From assembly GCF_016907255.1 (NCBI RefSeq), contig NZ_JAFBBQ010000001.1, forward strand, positions 310,001 to 374,000: a stretch of 64,000 bases of DNA, read 5' to 3'. Position numbers and translations under genes: made by a program. The notes below the pieces were generated by a model, which worked only from the letters and a program-made list of their open reading frames with translations, had not been told where the DNA came from and made no database searches. The DNA is from Microbacterium keratanolyticum (lineage in GTDB: Bacteria > Actinomycetota > Actinomycetes > Actinomycetales > Microbacteriaceae). Below, piece after piece: positions 1 to 8,167 of this stretch (the stretch's first letter is position 1; each line of letters begins with the position of its first letter).

Positions 1-523
1 GGACCGTGTCAACGCTCTCCTGCGGAGGCAGTGCCCCGTCCACGACCACGTCGTACACGACCCCCTCGTGGACGCGCTCAGCCTGATCCCTCGCCATACC
101 GATGATGCGATCAGGACGCTTTGCCTCGCGCGCTTCGGCCACTTCTGCGTCGCAGCGCACACCCACCCAGAACGTGTCGGTCTCAGCGAACAGCGCGCGC
201 AGACGCTCCTGGCCCTTGCCTCCATCGAGCAGCACCTCATCGAGGATGAGCGCCTGTCCGGAGGCGGCGAGCGCCGCGAGCGCGCGATACCAGGCATCTT
301 CTCGCTCGCGGTACGTCGCGTCCACGGTGACTTCGCCGTCCGCACCGAAGTGCAGCCCGACGTCACCGCGTGCCGTCCAGTCGGGAAGGGCGTCGATGAA
401 GGCGTCGACGCCGAGCAGCAGACGCACATCGGGCAGGTCCTTCTGCAGCAGTCTCGCCACCGTCGTTCCCCCAGCGCTGGATGCGGAGTTGATCACGATG
501 AGCGGAGGCAGTGCGGGCGTCAT
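1..523 (-). CDS. chloramphenicol phosphotransferase-like protein (partial, 3' end outside window)
   Basis: The reverse-strand reading frame from ATG 523 runs off the window edge after about 174 codons. It follows the chloramphenicol 3-O-phosphotransferase (CPT) family: an N-terminal nucleotide loop (residues 12-21), a G-V-D segment with Asp40 matching the CPT catalytic aspartate, a D-E-V-L-L-D-G-G stretch, and W-V-G-V-R-C-D followed by a V-H-E-G-V-Y-D-V segment. Family members phosphorylate a hydroxyl on a small molecule and are often annotated as resistance enzymes. The loop reads S-A-S-S-A-G-G-T-T, so the usual Walker A lysine is Gly19, which puts kinase activity in doubt. The start sits 6 nt after a TAGGCT hexamer. 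Family membership is well supported; the substrate is unknown. Confidence 0.75.
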   Translation of the reverse strand, partial: MTPALPPLIVINSASSAGGTTVARLLQKDLPDVRLLLGVDAFIDALPDWTARGDVGLHFGADGEVTVDATYREREDAWYRALAALAASGQALILDEVLLDGGKGQERLRALFAETDTFWVGVRCDAEVAEAREAKRPDRIIGMARDQAERVHEGVVYDVVVDGALPPQESVDTV

Positions 524-535
524 GACGGGAGCCTA
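524..535 (-). promoter_or_regulatory. leaderless -10 element for the CPT-like gene
   Basis: TAGGCT (530-535) is followed by 6 nt and then ATG 523. This fits the TANNNT-N6-start arrangement of actinobacterial leaderless mRNAs and fixes the start. Confidence 0.6.
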
Positions 536-600
536 ACCGTCCTCCGTCGAAGAAGGGCACGATGCCAGGGAATCATCACCCGGGAGGACCGCATGTGCCT

Positions 601-613
601 TAGGCTGACGGGC
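601..613 (+). promoter_or_regulatory. leaderless -10 element for the DUF5302 gene
   Basis: TAGGCT (601-606) is followed by 7 nt and then ATG 614, with no Shine-Dalgarno sequence. It supports the short start over a longer upstream frame. Confidence 0.55.
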
Positions 614-793
614 ATGAGCACCGAAGAAGGCGCTGCCTCCTCCACCGAGGAGATGAAGCGAAAGTTCAAGGAAGCGCTCGAGAAGAAGAACGCGCAGCAC
701 CGCACCGGCGAAGCACACCTCGATGGTGACTCCGCCGTTCACGGCGCTGCCGCACCGCAGACGCGGCGCGAGTTCCGACGCAAGAGCGGATGA
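614..793 (+). CDS. DUF5302-type small hydrophilic protein
   Basis: A 59-residue, highly charged protein. It begins with a Ser/Thr/Glu-rich stretch, continues with a lysine-rich amphipathic segment (M-K-R-K-F-K-E-A-L-E-K-K-N) and ends in T-R-R-E-F-R-R-K-S-G. This is the usual shape of the actinobacterial DUF5302 family, whose function is unknown. It has no signal peptide or membrane segment, so it is probably cytoplasmic. The frame is open further upstream, but ATG 614 lies 7 nt after a TAGGCT box and gives the family's usual length. A strong hairpin terminator follows directly. Monocistronic. Confidence 0.75.
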   Translation: MSTEEGAASSTEEMKRKFKEALEKKNAQHRTGEAHLDGDSAVHGAAAPQTRREFRRKSG

Positions 794-799
794 CCGCAA

Positions 800-826
800 G
801 AGGGCCGGCCCTGTGGGCCGGCCCTC
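800..826. terminator. bidirectional intrinsic terminator
   Basis: A 12-bp GC-rich stem (GAGGGCCGGCCC with its complement, 3-nt loop) lies between the DUF5302 stop (793) and the convergent FMN reductase stop (835). On the + strand a CTTCTTTG tract follows. Confidence 0.8.
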
Positions 827-834
827 CTTCTTTG

Positions 835-1479
835 TCACTCCCCCGCAAGACCTCCGAGCAGGTGCCCGAACGAACGGCCTTCGCCGAGGTAGTTGGCGGG
901 GTCGAACGGGTCGAGATCCGCGACTGTCTCCTTGCGCGCGATCGCCTCGGCCAGCTCACGTGCGCCGCGATCGACGCGTGACCCGAGCGGGGCGACCTCG
1001 TCCGCACTCGCACCCCAATCGCTCGACGCGGCGAAGACGCCGGTCGAGACGGGCTCCGCGTGCAGGTACGTGAAGAGCGGACGAATCGCATAGTCGATCG
1101 CGAGCGAGTGTCGTGCGGTTCCTGCGTTGGCCCCGATCAGCACCGGCTTGCCGGTGAGCGCGTCCGGGTCGAGCACGTCGATGAACGACTTGAACAGACC
1201 GGAGTAGCTGGTCGAGAAGATCGGAGTCACGACGATCAGAGCATCCGCCGAGACGACGGTGTTGATCGCGGCCTCCAGGGCTGCAGGCGCGAATCCAGTC
1301 AGCAGATTGTTCATGATGTCGTGCGCGAGGTCGCGCAGTTCGATCACATCCACGGATGCCTGGATCTCACGTTCAGCGAGGGCACCGACCGTGCTCGCCG
1401 TGAGACGGTCAGCGAGCATCCGCGTCGAGGAGGGATTAGAGAGCCCCGCCGAGACGACGGCGATACGACGTGTGCTCAT
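835..1479 (-). CDS. FMN reductase, CE1759 type (partner of luciferase-like monooxygenase)
   Basis: A 214-residue flavodoxin-like NAD(P)H-dependent FMN reductase. The N-terminus R-R-I-A-V-V-S-A-G-L-S-N-P-S-S-T-R is the FMN phosphate-binding loop, and V-V-T-P-I-F-S-T-S-Y-S-G near residue 95 is the typical flavin-contacting segment. It probably supplies reduced FMN to the monooxygenase encoded immediately upstream. The start is ATG 1479, 2 nt past that gene's stop; an upstream TTG would overlap it. The pair is therefore translationally linked. A terminator shared with the convergent DUF5302 gene follows. The natural substrate of the pair is unknown. Confidence 0.88.
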   Translation of the reverse strand: MSTRRIAVVSAGLSNPSSTRMLADRLTASTVGALAEREIQASVDVIELRDLAHDIMNNLLTGFAPAALEAAINTVVSADALIVVTPIFSTSYSGLFKSFIDVLDPDALTGKPVLIGANAGTARHSLAIDYAIRPLFTYLHAEPVSTGVFAASSDWGASADEVAPLGSRVDRGARELAEAIARKETVADLDPFDPANYLGEGRSFGHLLGGLAGE

Positions 1480-1481
1480 GA

Positions 1482-2714
1482 TCAAGCCCCCTGTCGGGTC
1501 GCTGCAGCACCGAATGCCGAGCCGGCGCGGGGCGGGGTGTCCTGGTAGGGGCCGCCGACGGTGAGGTTGTCGCCGCGGTTCATGCCGGGACGGGCTTCGC
1601 GGGCCGGCCCGTCACCGTACACGGCCTTGACGCGCGCGGCGTGGGTCGGGGCATCCGGAACAGAGGCCGGACGGTTCTTCGCCAGCTCCTTGCGGAGCAC
1701 CGGAACCACCTCGCCACCCAAAATGTCGAGCTGCTCGAGCACCGTCTTCAGCGGCAGACCTGCGTGATCGACGAGGAACAGCTGACGCTGGAAGTCGCCA
1801 TAGAAGTCACGCATGCCGGCGTAACGGTCGATGACCTGCTGTGGAGAGCCGACCGTGAGCGGGGTCATCTCAGAGAAATCCTCCATCGACGGACCGTGAC
1901 CGTAGACGGGGGCGTTGTCGAAGTAGGGACGGAAGGCATTGACGGCGTCCTGAGACTTGGCGGCCATGAAGACCTGCCCGCCGATGCCGACGATCGCCTG
2001 CTCAGGTGCGCCGTGGCCGTAGTGCGCGTAGCGCTGACGGTACAGCTCGATCAGGCGCTGGTAGTGCTCCTTGGGCCAGAAGATGTTGTTCGCGAAGAAG
2101 CCGTCACCGTAGTAGGCGGCCTGCTCCGCGATCTCGGGGGTGCGAATGGATCCGTGCCAGACGAACGGCGATACCCCGTCGAGCGGGCGCGGAGTCGAGG
2201 TGAAGCCCTGCAGCGGAGTGCGGAACTTTCCTTCCCAATCGACCACGTCGTTGTCCCACAGCTGACGCAGGAGAGCGTAGTTCTCGATCGCGAGAGGCAG
2301 GCCCTGACGGATGTCCTGACCGAACCAGGGGTACACGGGACCCGTGTTTCCACGGCCGAGCATGAGGTCGGTGCGCCCCTCGGCGAGGTGCTGCAGCATC
2401 GCGTAGTCCTCAGCGATCTTGACCGGGTCGTTCGTGGTGATGAGCGTGGTCGAGGTCGAGAGGATGATGCGCTCGGTCTGCGCGGCGATGTAGGCGAGCG
2501 TCGTGGTGGGGCTCGACGACCAGAAGGGCGGGTTGTGGTGCTCACCGATGGCCATCACGTCCAGGCCGACTTCTTCTGCGTGCTTCGCGATCGTGACGGT
2601 CGCCTGGATGCGCTCCCGCTCGCTCGGAGTGATGCCGGTCGTCGGGTCCTGCGTGATGTCGCTGACCGTCATGATGCCGAACTGCATGCCTGCGGTTTCT
2701 GTGATCTCGCTCAT
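1482..2714 (-). CDS. LLM-class flavin-dependent monooxygenase, CE1758 type
   Basis: A 410-residue luciferase-like TIM-barrel enzyme that uses FMNH2 and O2. Family features include Q-F-G-I-M-T-V-S-D near the start, A-I-G-E-H-H-N-P-P-F with the active-site histidines near residue 60, and an L-G-R-G-N-T-G loop. The last 60 residues are a low-complexity, probably disordered tail rich in Ala, Pro and Gly. ATG 2714 is preceded by GGAG with an 8-nt gap, so it is preferred over a GTG six codons upstream. It forms a two-gene operon with the FMN reductase downstream. The substrate cannot be told from sequence. Confidence 0.88.
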   Translation of the reverse strand: MSEITETAGMQFGIMTVSDITQDPTTGITPSERERIQATVTIAKHAEEVGLDVMAIGEHHNPPFWSSSPTTTLAYIAAQTERIILSTSTTLITTNDPVKIAEDYAMLQHLAEGRTDLMLGRGNTGPVYPWFGQDIRQGLPLAIENYALLRQLWDNDVVDWEGKFRTPLQGFTSTPRPLDGVSPFVWHGSIRTPEIAEQAAYYGDGFFANNIFWPKEHYQRLIELYRQRYAHYGHGAPEQAIVGIGGQVFMAAKSQDAVNAFRPYFDNAPVYGHGPSMEDFSEMTPLTVGSPQQVIDRYAGMRDFYGDFQRQLFLVDHAGLPLKTVLEQLDILGGEVVPVLRKELAKNRPASVPDAPTHAARVKAVYGDGPAREARPGMNRGDNLTVGGPYQDTPPRAGSAFGAAATRQGA

Positions 2715-2809
2715 TGTGTGTGCTCCACTCACGGATGCCTCGGCATCCAGTTCTATGCAAATGAATGTAATTGATGGAACGCAGTCAGGGCAACATTATT
2801 CCCGCCCCG

Positions 2810-2821
2810 TACGCTGAATCT
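2810..2821 (+). promoter_or_regulatory. leaderless -10 element for the acyltransferase
   Basis: TACGCT (2810-2815) is followed by 6 nt and GTG 2822. It argues for GTG 2822 over TTG 2771 or ATG 2774. Confidence 0.55.
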
Positions 2822-3955
2822 GTGAGCACGTCAGAACCACCCGTGAGCCCCACGACCGCGGCGCCCGCATCCGCCCGCCCGAAACGTCGCGTGCCGTTCT
2901 GGGACAACGCCCGATTCGCCTGCATCACACTGGTCGTCCTCGGGCATGCCGTCCAGCGCATGACCTACGACTCGGAGATCGCACTCGCGCTCTACCTGAC
3001 GATCTACGCATTCCACATGCCCGCCTTCGCACTCATCTCGGGCTACTTCTCCAAGGCGGGGACCCCGACGAAGACGCAGATGGCTCGCGTCATCACCGAC
3101 ATCCTCGTCCCCTACGTGATCTTCGAGCTCCTCTGGACCCTCACCCAGTGGCTCGTCGAAGGACAGGCAGACCCGAACCTCACCCAACCGTCATGGACGC
3201 TCTGGTTCCTCCTCGCACTGGGCATCTTCCGTCTCGCGCTGCCCTACCTCGCCCTGCTGCGATGGCCGCTGCTGTGGGCAGGGCTCATCTCGGTCGGAGT
3301 CGGCTACCTGCCCAACGTCGACAGCACCTTCTCCCTGTCGCGCACGCTCGGACTGCTGTTCTTCTTCACCCTGGGATGGTGGGCGCGTGATCGCGACATC
3401 GTGATGCGGATGCGACTGCTGGAATCCCGCCCCTGGTGGCTGCGCACCAGCGCTGTCGTCGTGCTCGGCGCGACGGGGTGGGCGGCATGGAATTGGTTGT
3501 CGATCTGGGAGTCCATCGACCTGCGCCACTGGCTCTTCTACGATTCCTCCTACGTCGATCTCGGCGGCACCCAGTGGTGGGCAGGCGGCGTGCGGATCAT
3601 CCTCATCATCGTGGCGCTTCTGCTCAGTGTGGCATTCTTCGCACTCGTCCCGCGCGGCACGCACTGGTGGACCCGCTTCGGCCAGTACACGATGTACGTC
3701 TACCTGCTGCACTCCTTCGTGCTGTACCCGTTCCGCGAATCGGGGGCCCTCCGCGGACTCGATCCGACCTGGCTCTGGTTGCCGCTTGTCACGGCGCTCT
3801 CCGTCGCGATCGCCCTCGCTCTCGCAACCTCACCGGTGCGCCGCGTCTTCCGCCCCCTCGTCGAACCGCGTCCGGCATGGTTGTTCGCGGACCCGGCACT
3901 CGCGGCGAAAGAGCGCCGCCGCAACGATCCGACCGGGTCCCGGCGTCCTAAGTAG
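2822..3955 (+). CDS. acyltransferase 3 family integral membrane protein
   Basis: A 377-residue polytopic protein with about ten hydrophobic segments. It opens with P-F-W-D-N-A-R-F and a first helix carrying V-V-L-G-H (His42), the conserved Arg and His of acyltransferase-3 proteins (OafA/WecH-like and fucose 4-O-acetylase-like). Such proteins move acyl groups, usually acetyl, onto sugars or other cell-envelope molecules at the membrane. The subgroup with the short F-H-M-P-A-F-A-L-I-S-G-Y motif resembles fucose 4-O-acetylases. The start is GTG 2822, chosen from the TACGCT box 6 nt upstream; TTG 2771 would add 17 residues of no evident function. It appears monocistronic, and the acceptor is unknown. 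Confidence 0.82.
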   Translation: MSTSEPPVSPTTAAPASARPKRRVPFWDNARFACITLVVLGHAVQRMTYDSEIALALYLTIYAFHMPAFALISGYFSKAGTPTKTQMARVITDILVPYVIFELLWTLTQWLVEGQADPNLTQPSWTLWFLLALGIFRLALPYLALLRWPLLWAGLISVGVGYLPNVDSTFSLSRTLGLLFFFTLGWWARDRDIVMRMRLLESRPWWLRTSAVVVLGATGWAAWNWLSIWESIDLRHWLFYDSSYVDLGGTQWWAGGVRIILIIVALLLSVAFFALVPRGTHWWTRFGQYTMYVYLLHSFVLYPFRESGALRGLDPTWLWLPLVTALSVAIALALATSPVRRVFRPLVEPRPAWLFADPALAAKERRRNDPTGSRRPK

Positions 3956-4039
3956 GCGATCGAGCATCGGCTCCACCTCCTCGTGGCGGCTCCGCGACGT
4001 TTTGTTTCAGCACCCGTATACGCCCGCAACTCTGCGATC

Positions 4040-4051
4040 TAGTCTCGGGAA
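4040..4051 (+). promoter_or_regulatory. leaderless -10 element for the oxygenase
   Basis: TAGTCT (4040-4045) is followed by 6 nt and ATG 4052; no ribosome binding site is seen. Confidence 0.6.
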
Positions 4052-5056
4052 ATGACCTCGCTGACCCTCCCCATCCTCGACCTGTCCCAGCTCTCGGCGG
4101 GACCCGAGGCCGCGGCACGTTTCCGCGCCGACCTCCGTGCTGCGACACATGATGTCGGCTTCTTCTATCTCACCGGTACGGGGGTGACCGCCGAACTCGA
4201 GAGCCGTCTGCACCAGGCCGCGCTCGACTTCTTCGCCCTCCCCCTGGAGGAGAAGCTCTCGGTTGAGAACGTGCGCAGCCCGCATTTCCGCGGCTACACG
4301 CGCATCGGCGGCGAGCGCACGCAGGGCGAAGTGGACTGGCGCGAGCAGATCGACATCGGCCCGGAGCGCGACGCGGTCGCGGGCGGTCCCGCCTTCCACC
4401 GACTCATCGGACCCAACCTGTGGCCGGCGGCGCAGCCCGAACTGCGCGAAGTGGTGGCGGAGTGGCACGCGCAGCTCAGCGAGGTGTCCCGCACATTGCT
4501 GCGCGCGTGGGCAGTCGCGCTCGGTGCACCGGAGACCTACTTCGACGAGAACTTCGGAGAGCCTTCGACGCTCATCAAGATCGTCCGCTACCCCGGAACG
4601 CACGAGCCCGCGCCGCAGCAGGGGGTCGGCGCGCACAAGGACTCCGGGGTCCTGACTCTGCTGTGGGTCGAGCCGGGCAAGGGCGGACTGCAGGTCGAGC
4701 GAGACGGCCAGTGGGTGGACGCTCCTCCGGTGGACGGCGCCTTCGTCGTGAACATCGGAGAGCTGCTCGAGTACGCCACGGGCGGCTACCTCAAGGCCAC
4801 TAACCACCGCGTGATCTCACCTCAGGCGCCGAACGAGCGCATCTCGGTGCCATTCTTCTTCAACCCCGCGCTCGACAAGCGTCTCCCCCTCATCGATCTC
4901 CCTCCGGAGCTCGCCGCCGAAGCCCGCGGCGTCACCGCCGACCCGCGCAACCCGATCCACGCGCTCTACGGGGAGAACGCGCTGAAGTCGCGACTGCGCG
5001 CGCACCCGGATGTCGCCGCGATCCACCACCCGGATCTCGTAGCAGCTTCGGTCTAG
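4052..5056 (+). CDS. isopenicillin N synthase-family Fe(II)/2-oxoglutarate-type oxygenase
   Basis: A 334-residue non-haem iron dioxygenase. The N-terminal domain (P-I-L-D-L-S-Q-L and D-V-G-F-F-Y-L-T-G-T-G) is the DIOX_N fold. The C-terminal domain holds the iron triad: H195-K-D197 and the distal His252 in A-T-N-H-R-V-I-S. R263-x-S265 is the usual co-substrate anchor. A complete active site is therefore visible. Family members hydroxylate, desaturate or cyclise small molecules; no biosynthetic neighbours point to a substrate. Its TAG stop shares the four bases CTAG with the convergent gene's TAG stop. Confidence 0.88.
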   Translation: MTSLTLPILDLSQLSAGPEAAARFRADLRAATHDVGFFYLTGTGVTAELESRLHQAALDFFALPLEEKLSVENVRSPHFRGYTRIGGERTQGEVDWREQIDIGPERDAVAGGPAFHRLIGPNLWPAAQPELREVVAEWHAQLSEVSRTLLRAWAVALGAPETYFDENFGEPSTLIKIVRYPGTHEPAPQQGVGAHKDSGVLTLLWVEPGKGGLQVERDGQWVDAPPVDGAFVVNIGELLEYATGGYLKATNHRVISPQAPNERISVPFFFNPALDKRLPLIDLPPELAAEARGVTADPRNPIHALYGENALKSRLRAHPDVAAIHHPDLVAASV

Positions 5057-5397
5057 TCGACCCGACGCTCGGCGTGCCCGAGGTCGACGATCTCCTGCAG
5101 CGCGCGCAGATGCCCCGCGAACGCAGATCGCCCCACCGCGGTTCCCCGCACCTGGGTGCGCAGGCGCCCGTTCACCATGCCCCGGTGCGCGAAGACGTAC
5201 CCGGCCTCATGCAGGTGAGAGATCGCTTTGCTGAGCGCCGAGTCGTTCGCCTGGAGGATCTCTGCGAGGGTGCCGAACTCGAGTTCGAGATCCTCGCCGA
5301 GCGAGGCCATCAGTGAGAAGCGGAGCGGCGACGCGAAGTTGTCGTCCAGCAGGAGACGCGGATGCTGCCTCCCACCTCCACCCGGACGATCAGACAT
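5053..5397 (-). CDS. winged-helix transcriptional regulator (HTH_34/MarR-like)
   Basis: A 114-residue small DNA-binding protein. F-A-S-P-L-R-F-S-L-M-A-S-L (residues 21-33) is the first helix, F-G-T-L-A-E-I-L-Q-A-N-D-S-A-L-S-K-A-I-S the helix-turn-helix, and G-Y-V-F-A-H-R-G-M-V-N-G-R the wing. This is the arrangement of the HTH_34 group of winged-helix regulators. It overlaps the end of the membrane-protein gene upstream by 8 nt, so the two are co-transcribed and probably act together. Regulators of this kind often control the membrane protein beside them. The ligand is unknown. Confidence 0.8.
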   Translation of the reverse strand: MSDRPGGGGRQHPRLLLDDNFASPLRFSLMASLGEDLELEFGTLAEILQANDSALSKAISHLHEAGYVFAHRGMVNGRLRTQVRGTAVGRSAFAGHLRALQEIVDLGHAERRVD

Positions 5398-6262
5398 CTC
5401 GGCCCCGCAGAAATGCCGATCCCGTGAAGAGCAGAACGATCAGTGCCGCCCCTGTGATCGCCGCACTCGCCGGCACCTGCACACCGTGCACCCGCAGCAG
5501 GATGAACACGATGATGAGAAGGGACGAGATGCCGTAGCTCGTCCACTGCGGCCAGCGCCACAGCGCACCGAGCTCCGGCAGTCGGGCGCTGACCTGCCGG
5601 CCGATGACCCACGTGAGCACGGCGAGCATCGGGAGAAGCGCCCAGATCACGGCGGCGAGCACATCGCCCAGCGCGATGATCCCCAGAGTGGACGCGAGCA
5701 GCAGTCCCAGCGCGATCGTCGCGAACCGAGCCGATCGCGGCATGGCCACCGGCTCTCGTGGCTCTGCTCGTGTGCTCTGCCGAATCTCACTGATGGCCGC
5801 GGGCCCGAGGAGGAGAATGCAGAGCAGCCCGGGAGCCAGACGCATCCACAGCGGAAGTCCGCCCCACACCATCTGCAAAACCAGCGCCAGAAGGAAGGCG
5901 CCGACGACGATCGCCGCCCACCACGCGTAGCGACGCACGTCGCGTGCTCCCCGCGCCTGGAATCCGAAACTGGCACGCAGTTCAGCGCAGAACTGGATCC
6001 AGGGGAAGAACGCGACGAACAGCAGCATGACCGGCGTGCTTCCACCTGCAGCACCGAAGGCGAACATGAACACGGTCAGGTAGACCGCCAGCACGAGCGT
6101 CTCCCACAGGCGCAGCACTGCCATCCCCCGCCGATCCAGGTGGGCCTCGCGGCGGTGGGCGACGGCATCGGCCTCATCAAGGTACTGGCGAGCCAGATCA
6201 GCAGACGGCGGATCCAAAGGGGGCGCGCCCGAGATCGGCTTCTGCTCCACGTCTTCGCTCAC
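5390..6262 (-). CDS. eight-helix membrane protein of unknown function
   Basis: A protein of about 290 residues with a charged N-terminal segment of about 55 residues followed by roughly eight hydrophobic helices grouped in four pairs. I recognise no catalytic motif. The start is uncertain: GTG 6262 has AAGGA only 2 nt before it, and the frame is open to 6304. Its stop lies inside the start of the winged-helix regulator gene, so the two form an operon. The pairing of a polytopic membrane protein with a small winged-helix regulator suggests a self-regulated envelope function, which is inference. Confidence 0.65.
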   Translation of the reverse strand: MSEDVEQKPISGAPPLDPPSADLARQYLDEADAVAHRREAHLDRRGMAVLRLWETLVLAVYLTVFMFAFGAAGGSTPVMLLFVAFFPWIQFCAELRASFGFQARGARDVRRYAWWAAIVVGAFLLALVLQMVWGGLPLWMRLAPGLLCILLLGPAAISEIRQSTRAEPREPVAMPRSARFATIALGLLLASTLGIIALGDVLAAVIWALLPMLAVLTWVIGRQVSARLPELGALWRWPQWTSYGISSLLIIVFILLRVHGVQVPASAAITGAALIVLLFTGSAFLRGRDV

Positions 6263-6327
6263 TTTCCTTGAGGAAACTCCTTCTTCTTTCCTACCGGAAA
6301 GCAAGAACGCATAACAAGAGGAAACGA

Positions 6328-6360
6328 CGAAGGCCGCCCCACACCGTGGGGCGGCCTTCG
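6328..6360 (-). terminator. rpsO intrinsic terminator
   Basis: A 13-bp stem (CGAAGGCCGCCCC with its complement, 7-nt loop) lies just downstream of rpsO. On the minus strand TCGTTTCCTCTTG follows. Confidence 0.85.
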
Positions 6361-6388
6361 GAAGAAGTGCGATTGAACGCTGGGTTGC

Positions 6389-6658
6389 TCAGCGGCGAAG
6401 ACCCAGGCGCTCGATCAGCGAGCGGTAACGCTCGATGTCGACAGCCTGGAGGTAGCCGAGCAGACGGCGGCGCTGACCGACCATCAGGAACAGACCACGA
6501 CGCGAGTGGTGGTCGTGCTTGTGGTCCTTCAGGTGCTCAGTGAGGTCCTTGATGCGCTGCGTCAGCATCGCAACCTGCACCTCGGGGGATCCGGTGTCAC
6601 CGGGGTGCGTCGCGTACTCTTCGATGATCGCCTTCTTGACATCGTTCTCAAGTGCCAT
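6389..6658 (-). CDS. rpsO: 30S ribosomal protein S15
   Basis: The 89 residues match S15 in length and sequence, including the T-G-S-P-E-V-Q-V-A segment, the [14 protein letters not shown] block and L-L-G-Y-L at the end. S15 binds the central domain of 16S rRNA and helps form the intersubunit bridge. The start ATG 6658 is preceded by AAAGGGG with suitable spacing. It is monocistronic with its own terminator; pnp, its usual neighbour in many bacteria, is not beside it here. Confidence 0.98.
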   Translation of the reverse strand: MALENDVKKAIIEEYATHPGDTGSPEVQVAMLTQRIKDLTEHLKDHKHDHHSRRGLFLMVGQRRRLLGYLQAVDIERYRSLIERLGLRR

Positions 6659-6713
6659 GAATGGGATCCCCTTTCTCTAACTGCGCGGCGCCCGTCACCG
6701 AATGTGCGAGCTC

Positions 6714-6741
6714 TCTTTATCCGCGGCCGATCAAACGGCAA
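6714..6741 (-). promoter_or_regulatory. candidate rpsO promoter
   Basis: On the minus strand TTGCCG (6736-6741), a 16-nt spacer and TAAAGA (6714-6719) lie about 60 nt upstream of the rpsO start, leaving a normal leader with a Shine-Dalgarno sequence. Confidence 0.45.
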
Positions 6742-6808
6742 CCTGAACAGTCTACCAGGCGGCAGCCCCGCAGAGAACCACCGCGACGCCAGGCCTTCGG
6801 CCCGGGGG

Positions 6809-6820
6809 TAGCCTCGATGA
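6809..6820 (+). promoter_or_regulatory. leaderless -10 element for the MFS gene
   Basis: TAGCCT (6809-6814) is followed by 6 nt and GTG 6821. An ATG at 6818 lies in another frame that does not encode the transporter. Confidence 0.55.
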
Positions 6821-8116
6821 GTGCCACCTTCCCGACGCGGTCATCTGATCGACCTGCGCCCTCTTCGCGAGAGCCCCGCCTTCGCCCGCATGTGGATCGG
6901 CTCGACACTGAGCGGCCTCGGCGGACAGCTCACGATCGTCACCGTGATGCTCCATGTCTTCGACCTGACGGCGAGCACCTTCGCTGTCGCGATGATCGCT
7001 GTCGCAGGCCTCGTGCCGATGATCCTCGCCGGCCTGTACGGCGGGATGCTCGCCGACGCCTTCGACCGTCGCCGGGTCGCCCTGATCGCGGCGACCGTCA
7101 GCTTCGCCTCGACCGCCATGCTCGCCGCCCTCACGTGGACGGGCGCGGAGACGATCTGGTGGCTCTACGGGCTCAGCATGGTGAACGCCGCGGCCAGCTC
7201 GGTCGGGCTCGCCACGCGCACTGCGATCGTGCCGCGTCTCATTCCGAGAGAGCTGCTCGCTGCCGCATCCGCTCTCAACGGCGTCTCCATGGGGATGAGT
7301 GTCATGGTCGGCCCCGCGCTCGCCGGGCTGCTGGTCGCGCTCACCGGGTTCGGCTGGACCTACACGATCGATGTGTTCCTGATGCTCTCGATGTTCCTCG
7401 GGCTCTGGACGCTGCCGAAGCTCCTCCCCGAAGGCACCGTCGTGCGACCCGGTCTCGCGTCCCTCGTCGACGGCTGGCACTTCCTGCGAAAGTCGGTGAA
7501 CATCCGTACGCAGTACCTGCTCGACATCACCGCGATGACCTTCGGCAACCCGCTCGCCCTCTTCCCCGCGCTGGGTACCGTCCTCCTCGGCGGCGGCGCG
7601 CTGACCACGGGTCTGCTCACCGCATCGGTCGCGGCGGGCACCTTCCTGTCCAGCCTGTTCTCGGGGCGCATCGTGCACTACCGCTGGCACGGCCGCGGCA
7701 TCGAACGCGCTGTGCAGGCCTACGGCGGCGCGATCGCACTGTTCGGCATCGTGCTGCTCGCCGGCGTCTTCCTCCCCGGCGCGACGGAGCAGTCGCCCAA
7801 CGTTCCCCTGCTGATCGCCGCATGCGTCGCGCTCGCGCTCTCCGGAGCGACCGACAACATCTCGTCGATCTTCCGCATGACCATGATGCAGGCCGCCGTT
7901 CCCGACACCATGCGCGGGCGACTGCAGGGCATCTTCGTCGTCGTCGTCGCCGGCGGCCCGCGTCTTGGCGCCCTCTACGTCGGGGCGCTGGCTACCGTGG
8001 GCGCCCTCTGGTTTCCCCCGCTGCTCGGTGGAATCCTCGTCATCGTCATCGCGACGTGGATCGCGCGCTTGACACCCGGCTTCCGCACATACGACGCCGA
8101 GAACCCGACCGCATGA
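6821..8116 (+). CDS. MFS exporter (EntS-like)
   Basis: A 431-residue major facilitator transporter with twelve hydrophobic helices. The loop after helix 2 reads G-M-L-A-D-A-F-D-R-R-R-V, the MFS signature G-x-L-A-D-x-x-x-R-R. The overall pattern, with a short cytoplasmic N-terminus and V-P-D-T-M-R-G-R-L-Q-G-I in the second half, resembles the EntS/DUF894 group, which includes siderophore and drug exporters. The start is GTG 6821 by the -10 box. It stands alone, with a terminator downstream and no siderophore genes nearby, so the substrate is not assignable. Confidence 0.85.
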   Translation: MPPSRRGHLIDLRPLRESPAFARMWIGSTLSGLGGQLTIVTVMLHVFDLTASTFAVAMIAVAGLVPMILAGLYGGMLADAFDRRRVALIAATVSFASTAMLAALTWTGAETIWWLYGLSMVNAAASSVGLATRTAIVPRLIPRELLAAASALNGVSMGMSVMVGPALAGLLVALTGFGWTYTIDVFLMLSMFLGLWTLPKLLPEGTVVRPGLASLVDGWHFLRKSVNIRTQYLLDITAMTFGNPLALFPALGTVLLGGGALTTGLLTASVAAGTFLSSLFSGRIVHYRWHGRGIERAVQAYGGAIALFGIVLLAGVFLPGATEQSPNVPLLIAACVALALSGATDNISSIFRMTMMQAAVPDTMRGRLQGIFVVVVAGGPRLGALYVGALATVGALWFPPLLGGILVIVIATWIARLTPGFRTYDAENPTA

Positions 8117-8121
8117 AGCAA

Positions 8122-8153
8122 CGAACCCCGCCCCTTTCCAGGGACGGGGTTCG
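8122..8153 (+). terminator. terminator after the MFS gene
   Basis: A 9-bp stem, CGAACCCCG and its complement, lies 5 nt past the transporter stop. No strong T tract follows, so it may act in both directions toward the convergent FKBP gene. Confidence 0.55.
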
Positions 8154-8167
8154 CGAGTGACGTCAGG

